Source of the DNA: JAGOGN01 sp036652735
GTDB taxonomy: Bacteria > Bacillota > Clostridia > Lachnospirales > Lachnospiraceae
Assembly: GCA_036652735.1 (NCBI GenBank)
Contig: JAVVVI010000035.1
Span: forward strand, 1-16,169
DNA length: 16,169 bases
Direction: 5' to 3'
Below are positions 1 through 6,539 of this stretch, one piece after another. Positions within the stretch are counted from its first letter, which is position 1. Each line of letters starts with the position of its first letter. The translations under genes and the position numbers were made by a program. The notes under the pieces were generated by a model, which was not told the DNA's origin, made no database searches, and saw nothing but the letters and a program-made list of their open reading frames with translations.

Positions 1-798
1 GATGCCTGTGTTGCTATGGCTGAATTTATTGATGGATCTGAAAAAGCCTTTGTAAAACAAATGAACAAAAAAGCACATGCGTTGGGAATGAAAGATACAA
101 AATTTGTGAATTGCTGTGGGCTTGATGCGGATGGTCACCAAACCAGTGCTTATGATATTGCTCTTATGAGTCGGGAACTTACCATTCACCACCCACAAAT
201 ACATGAATATTCTACCATTTGGATGGAAACCATTACACATACCACCAAAAAAGGCAGTTCTGAATTTGGTCTTGCCAATACAAATAAGCTAATTAAGCAA
301 TACAAATATGCCACAGGATTAAAGACCGGTTCCACAAGCCTTGCAAAATACAGTGTATCCGCAACAGCTGTAAAAAATAACGTAGAATTAATTGCTGTGA
401 TTCTTGCTGCACCTGATTATAAAGTACGTTTTACCCAGGCAATGGAACTATTAAACTATGGATTTTCAAAATGCAAAGTATATCAGGATAAAAAGGAAAA
501 AAACCTTCCCCTACTCTCTGTAAAAGGTGGAAAAAAAGACCATGTATCATTAACTTATGTAGCTCCCTTTACCTATGTAGATGTAAAAGGAATTAATTTT
601 AAACAAATAAAATGTATCATTAAATTACCAAAAACTGTAACTGCTCCGCTGAAAAAGGGTGAAGCCATTGGCAGTATGGAATATCGTTTCAAAAATAAAA
701 TTCTAGGAAGTATTTCTATTTGCTGTAATGAAGCCATTGAAAAAACTACATTAAAATTCTGTATTTTAAAAATCCTGTCCATGTTCAGCTTAGGTTAA
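1..798 (+). CDS. D-alanyl-D-alanine carboxypeptidase (peptidase S11), 5'-truncated by window edge
   Basis: This is the C-terminal part of a low-molecular-weight penicillin-binding protein that trims the terminal D-Ala from peptidoglycan stem peptides outside the membrane. The frame is open from base 1 (first residues DACVA), so the ATG at 16 is internal; the catalytic SxxK lies off the window, and the initial DA is probably the end of the usual SxN-DA segment. The third active-site motif is visible as KTG in GLKTGST. Other family signatures are LGMKDTKFVN and SAYDIALMSREL. After about residue 155 of the visible part comes a beta-rich domain like PBP5_C, then a short hydrophobic, cysteine-containing tail (KFCILKILSMFSLG) that could be the usual membrane-anchoring helix. 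It ends at TAA 796-798 and converges with the cardiolipin synthase gene. Family assignment is firm; the exact paralogue (DacA/DacF type) is not resolvable. Confidence 0.92.
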   Translation, partial: DACVAMAEFIDGSEKAFVKQMNKKAHALGMKDTKFVNCCGLDADGHQTSAYDIALMSRELTIHHPQIHEYSTIWMETITHTTKKGSSEFGLANTNKLIKQYKYATGLKTGSTSLAKYSVSATAVKNNVELIAVILAAPDYKVRFTQAMELLNYGFSKCKVYQDKKEKNLPLLSVKGGKKDHVSLTYVAPFTYVDVKGINFKQIKCIIKLPKTVTAPLKKGEAIGSMEYRFKNKILGSISICCNEAIEKTTLKFCILKILSMFSLG

Positions 799-811
799 CA
801 CCTCTAGTATA

Positions 812-860
812 GAATGAAGAAGTCATTTTACAAGTATTTACCAAATGACTTCTTCTATTC
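812..860. terminator. Hairpin between convergent genes, probable bidirectional terminator
   Basis: A perfect 13-bp inverted repeat (GAAGAAGTCATTT at 816-828, complement at 843-855) with a 14-nt loop lies between the two convergent stop codons. Four more pairs (812-815 with 857-860) can form across a one-base bulge. The stem is AT-rich and neither flank has a good U-tract, so it is an atypical intrinsic terminator. Its position, 13 nt after the carboxypeptidase stop and 14 nt after the cardiolipin synthase stop on the other strand, supports use in both directions. Confidence 0.6.
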
Positions 861-874
861 CTATTGAACAATTA

Positions 875-2410
875 TTATAGTAATGGGGCAAACATACGCA
901 GTATCCCCTGCATCCATCGTACAATTCCCAAACGATTCTGACAAAATTCCAATGTAATTTCTTTGGATTCACGCAATGTTCTTAAGGCATCCTCTTTTAA
1001 TTGTGTTACTGCCTTGCAGCGAAACAGCCATACACCACACTCAAAATGCATATACAGACTACGATAGTCCATATTAATGGTTCCAACCGTTGCAATGACA
1101 TCATCACATACAAAACATTTTGCATGAATAAATCCAGGCGTAAACTCATGAATTTTAACACCTGCTTGAATTAATTGTGCATAGTAAGATTGGGTAAGCC
1201 AAAATACAAGTAATTTATCCGGAATACCGGGTGTGACAATATGAATATCCACACCACTTTTTGCTGCATTGCACAATGCCGTCATCATTTCATTATCAAT
1301 AATTAAATAAGGGGTATAAATATAAATGTAGTCTTTGGCACGGTTAATAATATTAAGATATACATTTTCTCCAACTTTTTCATGGTCAAGAGGTGAGTCC
1401 CCATAGGGCTGGACAAATCCATCGGAAAGAGGCCGATCCTCTTGTTTTATTTCCGGCATATAGTACGATTCATCTTCTGTTCTTTTAAGTGTATAATTCC
1501 ACATTTCTAGAAACATTGCTGTCAAACTGTTAACGGCTTCTCCCTCCAGTTTGACACCGGTATCTTTCCAATAGCCAAATTTCTTTAGACGATTAATGTA
1601 CTCATCTGCAATATTAATTCCTCCGGTAAATCCAACTTTTCCATCAACTACCAAGATTTTTCGATGATCCCGATTATTTACAAATACAGAAAGAATTGGA
1701 CGAAGTGGATTAAATCTTGCACATTGAATACCAAGGCTTCGTATTTTTTCATCATATCTTATTGGAAGTGTCATTACACTGCCCATATCATCATAGAGAA
1801 ATCGAACTTCAACGCCTTCTTTTACTTTTTGCTCCAGAACTTCTAAGATTTCATCCAGCATCTCTCCTTCCTGAACTATAAAATATTCCAGGAATATGAA
1901 TTTTTTGGCGCTTTTCATTGATTCCAGCATGTATGGAAACATCTTTTCTCCACAGCTAAAATACTGGGTATCTGTATCTTTATAAATAGGATATTGAGAC
2001 CATTTGCTAATATAACCGGATTGCTTGGATGCACCTCTGCTTAGTGAAGCTAATTCATTCAGCACCTGACTGTCTTCCGGAAGTTGTTTGGTTACGCGTT
2101 CATGCATTAAACCCAGGCGTTCTCTTCTCTTTTTCGTGATTTTGGAACGTCCGAAAAGGAAATAAATCGTTAATCCAAAAACCGGTAAAAACAAAATAAT
2201 AACTGACCATGCCAACTTATAGGACGGATTATCCTGATTGTTTACAATTAATAACACCACGAACAATGCAATAATGGACATTGCTTCTTTCACATAGGAA
2301 TATTGGGCACTAAATACAAACATAATACTTAAAATCCATGTAATCTGTAATAATAAACCAAATCCCCATAAAAATAACCTGCTGGTAAAAAATTTTAATA
2401 ATCGATTCAT
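875..2410 (-). CDS. cls: Cardiolipin synthase (phospholipase D superfamily)
   Basis: This is a membrane enzyme that joins two phosphatidylglycerol molecules to give cardiolipin and glycerol. From the chosen start the protein has 511 residues, a normal length. Hydrophobic segments lie at about 12-35, 43-58 and 68-87, the last in a PLDc_N-like segment ending in FLFGRSK. The two HKD motifs are intact: H249-K251-D256 in DHRKILVVD and H429-K431-D436 in IHAKCFVCDD, each followed by the family's GGINIADEY or GTINMDYRS. The ATG at 2410 is preferred over one at 2476: it has a purine-rich AAGGAAGTGGTGAG ahead of it, while the 2476 ATG lies inside the -35 box of a good promoter and has no ribosome binding site. 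The gene follows the S8 protease gene but seems transcribed from its own promoter. Which cls paralogue this is cannot be said. Confidence 0.93.
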   Translation of the reverse strand: MNRLLKFFTSRLFLWGFGLLLQITWILSIMFVFSAQYSYVKEAMSIIALFVVLLIVNNQDNPSYKLAWSVIILFLPVFGLTIYFLFGRSKITKKRRERLGLMHERVTKQLPEDSQVLNELASLSRGASKQSGYISKWSQYPIYKDTDTQYFSCGEKMFPYMLESMKSAKKFIFLEYFIVQEGEMLDEILEVLEQKVKEGVEVRFLYDDMGSVMTLPIRYDEKIRSLGIQCARFNPLRPILSVFVNNRDHRKILVVDGKVGFTGGINIADEYINRLKKFGYWKDTGVKLEGEAVNSLTAMFLEMWNYTLKRTEDESYYMPEIKQEDRPLSDGFVQPYGDSPLDHEKVGENVYLNIINRAKDYIYIYTPYLIIDNEMMTALCNAAKSGVDIHIVTPGIPDKLLVFWLTQSYYAQLIQAGVKIHEFTPGFIHAKCFVCDDVIATVGTINMDYRSLYMHFECGVWLFRCKAVTQLKEDALRTLRESKEITLEFCQNRLGIVRWMQGILRMFAPLL

Positions 2411-2447
2411 CTGCTCACCACTTCCTTTTTGTGCACCTTCTTCTAAT

Positions 2448-2476
2448 ATTGTACACGAAGTGACATAAAAAATCAA
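2448..2476 (-). promoter_or_regulatory. Sigma-A type promoter for cls
   Basis: On the minus strand, TTGATT (2471-2476) and TACAAT (2448-2453) are separated by exactly 17 bp (2454-2470). Transcription would start near 2441, giving a leader of about 30 nt that carries the ribosome binding site ahead of ATG 2410. The promoter therefore also rules out the longer 2476 start. It lies between the S8 protease stop and cls, so cls can be expressed independently of the pfl transcript. Confidence 0.7.
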
Positions 2477-2488
2477 TTATGCTCTGAT

Positions 2489-3370
2489 TTAAAATAGAAG
2501 TTTTTCCACATCAATCATTCCCCAGCCTTGATGATTGACATCCAATTTAAGTTTCACTGCCTTTTGATACAATTTGAGTTTTACTTCTGCTGGTGTTAGG
2601 TGTGGATATTTTTCCAGCAGCAAAGCAAGGCACCCACTTACTACAGGTGTTGCCATTGAAGTTCCGCTTTTTGTGGTATAACCGAATCGACTGTTGCTGC
2701 AGCTTATAATACTGGTTCCGGGTGCAACAATCTCCGGTTTTCTCACACAATTTTCAGTAGGTCCGCGTCCGGAATAGTCCACTTGAATTCCCTTTACATT
2801 CTTTTCATCATCCATGCTTCCAACCGTTATAATTTTTCTGCAGGACCCGGGTATGGTAACTGTTCCACGTCCAGGTCCATTGTTACCGGCGGCACATACC
2901 ACTACTATTCCACTATTCCAGGCGTATTCCACTGCATCCATTATATTTGTTTTATCCTGGTAACAGGCATCCGTGCCCATTCCCATTGAAAAATTTATAA
3001 TTTTAATATTTAGCTTGATTTTGTTTGCAATCACCCATTCCATTGCCCGCATCACCCGATCCGTATTACCTGTTCCTTTATAATCTAAAATTTTAACACC
3101 AATTAGATTACATTTTGAGGCAATTCCACAGTAGCGTCCCAAAGAGGTTTTTCCATCTCCACCTATAATTCCGGCAACATGGGTTCCATGTCCATTATCA
3201 TCATATGGATTCATTCTGCCACCTACCAGATCAACAAAACCAACAATCCTGTTTCCAAAATCTTCGTGCGGATATATCCCTGTATCGAAAACTGCAATTC
3301 CTATGTTTTTTCCATAATAGTCATATCGATGTGCAGTATCTGCTCTTATTATTTCAACAATTCTATCCAT
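2489..3370 (-). CDS. Intracellular subtilisin-like serine protease (peptidase S8, AprX-like)
   Basis: This 293-residue subtilase hydrolyses peptide bonds with an Asp-His-Ser triad. Visible catalytic residues are D29 (AVFDTGI), H61 (NGHGTHVAGI) and S238 (SGTSMATP), with the oxyanion Asn in CAAGNNGP, so the enzyme looks active. There is no signal peptide, no I9-type propeptide and no C-terminal extension: the catalytic domain begins almost at residue 1. This argues for a cytoplasmic protease of the AprX/intracellular subtilisin kind, without a zymogen step in the same chain. The ATG at 3370 is the only reasonable in-frame start (a stop lies six codons upstream) but has no recognisable Shine-Dalgarno, only an A-rich run. 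It lies 60 nt after pflA with no terminator between, so it may ride on the pfl transcript; no functional link to PFL is known to me. The substrate is unknown. Confidence 0.9.
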   Translation of the reverse strand: MDRIVEIIRADTAHRYDYYGKNIGIAVFDTGIYPHEDFGNRIVGFVDLVGGRMNPYDDNGHGTHVAGIIGGDGKTSLGRYCGIASKCNLIGVKILDYKGTGNTDRVMRAMEWVIANKIKLNIKIINFSMGMGTDACYQDKTNIMDAVEYAWNSGIVVVCAAGNNGPGRGTVTIPGSCRKIITVGSMDDEKNVKGIQVDYSGRGPTENCVRKPEIVAPGTSIISCSNSRFGYTTKSGTSMATPVVSGCLALLLEKYPHLTPAEVKLKLYQKAVKLKLDVNHQGWGMIDVEKLLF

Positions 3371-3430
3371 ATTTTTATTTTTAGCTTATGCTGGATTTTC
3401 ATTTTTGATACAAAAGTTAAGCTTACTCTA

Positions 3431-4093
3431 TTATTCCGGATAGTTTGCAAATGGAAATTCAATTCCCATGGCTTCATATTTTTCCATACATAATTTGTGA
3501 AAGGGAAGATACTCTATGGCTTCCACACATGAATACCCTTGTGTCAATGCTTCTAACTGTTGTGTATCCTTTAAAGTATCATTAAATTCCTTAACTACCA
3601 CATGACGGATTCTTGTTCGTATCTTCTTCTCCTCCAATTCATCCAAAAAACTCATTACCTTTGTCAGAGAAGTTCCAACGTACTTCCTATAATCTTCTTC
3701 ATTTACCATCTTAATATCCAGCAGACAAATATCTGTTACTAATAAAACCTTGCTGATTTGTTGATTCTGCAGGCAGCCACTGGTATCCAGGCAGGTGGAA
3801 ATTCCGGCATTTTTACATAAAGTAAACAATTCACACACAAATTCAGGCTGTAATAATGCCTCTCCACCGGATACCGTAAGTCCACCCTCTTTTCCAAAAT
3901 ATGTCTGGTAACGAAGAACCCGTGCAAACACCTCCTCCGGTGTTAATTCCATCTTGTAATCCATTGGTGCCCAGGTATCCGGGTTATGACAATAACCACA
4001 ACGTAAGGGGCATCCCTGTAAAAAAAGAACAAATCTGATTCCGGGTCCATCTACTGTTCCAAGACTTTGAATGGAATGGATCTTTCCTTTCAT
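3431..4093 (-). CDS. pflA: Pyruvate formate-lyase activating enzyme (radical SAM)
   Basis: This enzyme uses S-adenosylmethionine and a [4Fe-4S] cluster to place the glycyl radical on PflB under anaerobic conditions. The cluster motif CxxxCxxC is visible as C28, C32 and C35 in CPLRCGYC, preceded by the family signature TVDGPGIRFVLFLQGC. The GGE-type SAM-binding motif appears as TVSGGEALLQ, and LLDIKM is the later core strand. Its ATG overlaps the pflB stop by one base (TAATG), so translation is probably coupled. The protein has 220 residues, while E. coli-type PflA has about 246; it stops right after FPFANYPE and lacks the usual PP-containing final helix. The other frames past the stop do not encode the missing tail, so I read it as a short natural variant and not a frameshift. 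Confidence 0.95.
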   Translation of the reverse strand: MKGKIHSIQSLGTVDGPGIRFVLFLQGCPLRCGYCHNPDTWAPMDYKMELTPEEVFARVLRYQTYFGKEGGLTVSGGEALLQPEFVCELFTLCKNAGISTCLDTSGCLQNQQISKVLLVTDICLLDIKMVNEEDYRKYVGTSLTKVMSFLDELEEKKIRTRIRHVVVKEFNDTLKDTQQLEALTQGYSCVEAIEYLPFHKLCMEKYEAMGIEFPFANYPE

Positions 4094-6333
4094 TACAGAA
4101 CCTCATGGAAGGTTCTCATAATAACCTCTTTCTGCTGTTCTCTGGATAATTTATGAAAATTCACTGCATATCCGGATACTCGAATTGTGAGATTTGGATA
4201 TAATTCCGGATGTTCGTAAGCATCTACCAAGGTTTGCCTATTTAACACATTTACATTAAGATGATGCGCATTTTGTGCAAAATAGCCTTCCAGGATTCCT
4301 GCTAAATTGTGAATTTTTTCAGTTTCTTCTTTTCCCAATGCCTGTGGAGTAATGGTAAATGTATTGGAAATTCCATCCCTGCAATCATCATAACTTAATT
4401 TTGCAACTGAATTTAAAGAGGCTAAGGCTCCATTTTCTTCTCTGTTATGCATTGGATTTGCTCCCGGTGCAAATGGTTCCCCTGCTTTTCTACCATCCGG
4501 CGTTGCCATTGTTTTCTTTCCATACATAACATTAGAGGTGATTGTCAATACGGATAATGTATGAATAGCATTTCGATAGGTTTTTGTCTTTTTTAATTCG
4601 GATGAAATAGAGTGCAACAGCTGTTGTGCAATTTCATCTACACGCGGATCATCATTTCCATACTTTGGAAATTCTCCTTCTGTATGAAAATCAATAATAT
4701 ATCCTTCTTTGTTGCGAATGGCTGTTACTTTTGCAAATTTTATTGCACTGAGCGAATCTGCCATTACAGAGAGTCCTGCAACTCCACATGCCATAAACCG
4801 TTCTACCTCTGTGTCATGTAAGGCCATTTGTGTTTTTTCATAAGCATATTTGTCATGCATATAATGAATGATATTCAACGTATTAATATAAAGATTACTA
4901 ATCCATTCTTCATATGTTTTAATTGCTTTCATTACCTCATCATAGTTCAGTTCATCCGACTGAAACACTTCTCTTTTTGGTCCAATCTGCGCTCCAACGT
5001 AGGTATCATAGCCACCATTAAGCGCTAATAACAAGAGCTTTGGAAGATTACATCTTGCACCAAAAAACTGCATCTGTTTTCCGATCTTCATTGCAGATAC
5101 ACAGCAGGCAATTCCATAATCATCTCCATAAACCGGACGCATAAGATCATCATTCTCGTATTGAATGGAGGCTGTATCAATGGATACTCTGCTACAATAA
5201 TTCTTGAAATTCTCCGGTAATTCCTTTGACCAGAGCACCGTTAAATTAGGTTCCGGCGAAGTTCCCAAATTGTATAATGTATGTAAAAAGCGGTAAGAAT
5301 TTTTACTGACAAGACAACGTCCATCTTCCGCCATACCACCAAGACTCTCCGTAATCCACATTGGATCTCCCCCAAATAATTCATTGTATTCCGGAGTTCT
5401 TAAATGTCTTGCTAAGCGTAACTTCAGAACAAATTGATCCACAAGTTCCTGGGCTCCTGCCTCACTTAAACTTCCATTCTTCAGTTCTCTTTCCAGATAA
5501 ATATCTAAGAAGGTACTTACTCTTCCCAAGGACATGGCTGCGCCATTCTGTTCTTTAATCGAACCCAAATATGCAAAATAGGTCCATTGAAAGGCTTCCT
5601 GTGCCGTTGTAGCCGGAGCTGAAATATCAAATCCATATTGCAACGCCATTTCTTTTAATTTGTTTAAAAATGTAATCTGTTGAAACAATTCTTCTGATAA
5701 ACGAATGGAATCCGTGTCAAATCCCTGCTTTGCAATGGCTTCCTTATCCTGTTGTTTTTGCTCTATTAATAAATCCACACCATAAAGCGCAACTCTGCGA
5801 TAATCTCCAATAATTCTTCCTCTTCCATAGGCATCCGGAAGTCCGGTTAAAATTCCTGCATGGCGGACTTTTTTGATCTCATCCGTATATACTCGGAATA
5901 CACCATCATTATGTGTCGTACGATATTTGAATTCCTGTTCTACTTTATCACTTAATTGGTAGCCATATGCTTCACAAGCTTTTCTTGCCATATTAATTCC
6001 GCCAAATGGATTCACGCCTCTTTTCAGCGGTGCATCTGTCTGTAATCCAAAGATCAATTCATTCTCTTTGTCTACATATCCGGGTTCATACGCCGTTAAA
6101 GAAGATACTGTTTCGGTATCAATATCACGCACTCCGTCTTTTTCTTGTTCCTCTTTCAAAAGCTGTGTCACTTTATCCAGAACAATCGTTGTCCGCTTGG
6201 TTGGCTGTTCCAAAAAAGCTTCGTTTCCTTCATAGAACTGAAAATTAGATAAGATAAAATCAGAAACATTAATTTCTTTTTTCCAAACCGATCCTTTAAA
6301 ACCATTCCATTGCTGAAAATTCATTTCATTCAT
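4093..6333 (-). CDS. pflB: Formate acetyltransferase (pyruvate formate-lyase)
   Basis: This cytoplasmic glycyl-radical enzyme converts pyruvate and CoA to acetyl-CoA and formate. It is central to anaerobic sugar fermentation and supplies formate for 10-formyl-THF. The 746-residue length is normal. The catalytic cysteine pair is C410-C411 in YGIACCVSAM, and the radical glycine is G721 in IRVSGYAVNF, 26 residues from the C-terminus. Other family signatures are GLPDAYGRGRIIGDYRR and TITSNVMYGKKTMATPDGRKAGEPFAPGANP. ATG 6333 follows a clear AGAGGAG (AGGAG at 6341-6345). Expression is evidently governed by the promoter and ZTP riboswitch upstream, and pflA follows with a one-base overlap. Confidence 0.98.
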   Translation of the reverse strand: MNEMNFQQWNGFKGSVWKKEINVSDFILSNFQFYEGNEAFLEQPTKRTTIVLDKVTQLLKEEQEKDGVRDIDTETVSSLTAYEPGYVDKENELIFGLQTDAPLKRGVNPFGGINMARKACEAYGYQLSDKVEQEFKYRTTHNDGVFRVYTDEIKKVRHAGILTGLPDAYGRGRIIGDYRRVALYGVDLLIEQKQQDKEAIAKQGFDTDSIRLSEELFQQITFLNKLKEMALQYGFDISAPATTAQEAFQWTYFAYLGSIKEQNGAAMSLGRVSTFLDIYLERELKNGSLSEAGAQELVDQFVLKLRLARHLRTPEYNELFGGDPMWITESLGGMAEDGRCLVSKNSYRFLHTLYNLGTSPEPNLTVLWSKELPENFKNYCSRVSIDTASIQYENDDLMRPVYGDDYGIACCVSAMKIGKQMQFFGARCNLPKLLLLALNGGYDTYVGAQIGPKREVFQSDELNYDEVMKAIKTYEEWISNLYINTLNIIHYMHDKYAYEKTQMALHDTEVERFMACGVAGLSVMADSLSAIKFAKVTAIRNKEGYIIDFHTEGEFPKYGNDDPRVDEIAQQLLHSISSELKKTKTYRNAIHTLSVLTITSNVMYGKKTMATPDGRKAGEPFAPGANPMHNREENGALASLNSVAKLSYDDCRDGISNTFTITPQALGKEETEKIHNLAGILEGYFAQNAHHLNVNVLNRQTLVDAYEHPELYPNLTIRVSGYAVNFHKLSREQQKEVIMRTFHEVL

Positions 6334-6386
6334 ACTGTTTCTCCTCTTTTTGAACTTTTATAGGGTAGGCTAGAACCTTTTTGCTC

Positions 6387-6417
6387 AAAAAAAGAGCAAC
6401 CCTATAAAGGATTGCCC
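6387..6417 (-). terminator. Intrinsic terminator forming the ZTP switch expression platform
   Basis: On the minus strand, GGGCAATCC (6409-6417) pairs with GGGTTGCTC (6394-6402) over nine pairs, two of them G-U, closing a 6-nt loop and followed by seven U (6387-6393). The 5' arm shares GGGCA with the conserved 3' end of the aptamer. Ligand-stabilised P3 and the terminator therefore exclude each other, as expected for an ON switch by transcription attenuation. Confidence 0.9.
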
Positions 6418-6484
6418 AGACGGTCGGCTGATTATTCTTTATGCTCCCTTGTGGTACTCCACAATTTCCGTCAGTCACATAAAG
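6394..6484 (-). promoter_or_regulatory. ZTP riboswitch (pfl RNA motif) controlling pflB
   Basis: Read on the minus strand, the region folds as a ZTP (pfl-motif) aptamer. P1 is a perfect 7-bp helix, CTTTATG/CATAAAG (6478-6484 with 6437-6443). P2 is a 6-bp hairpin, TTGTGG/CCACAA, with a 4-nt loop (6449-6464). The conserved strand GTGACTGACGG lies 5' of P2 and GGGAGC lies 3' of it. The P3 segment CCGACCGTCTGGGCA follows (6413-6427). GACGG can pair with CCGTC, replacing the usual GGCGG/CCGCC, which looks like a compensatory change in the pseudoknot. The ligand, ZTP/AICAR monophosphate, builds up when 10-formyl-THF is short; switches of this class usually turn expression on. Motif identification is from memory of the published consensus. 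Confidence 0.93.
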
Positions 6485-6499
6485 TTGTTTGATACATAC

Positions 6500-6528
6500 A
6501 TTTAAGCATGAATATCATTAAAAGTCAA
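6500..6528 (-). promoter_or_regulatory. Promoter for the riboswitch-pflB-pflA transcript
   Basis: TTGACT (6523-6528) and TTAAAT (6500-6505) are spaced by 17 bp on the minus strand, and TG one base before the -10 (TGC-TTAAAT) gives an extended -10. A start near 6493 would place the aptamer P1 helix about 9 nt into the transcript, which fits the riboswitch well. The -35 lies only 11 bp past the pnp stop codon. Confidence 0.75.
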
Positions 6529-6539
6529 TTACTAATTTC

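Noticed and set aside
3375..3410. Promoter for the S8 protease (TTGTAT-N17-CATAAG)
   Set aside because: Weak -10 and a start almost on top of the ATG; read-through from pfl is equally likely.
3431..3431. Frameshift explaining the short PflA
   Set aside because: The alternative frames after the stop do not encode the missing family tail.
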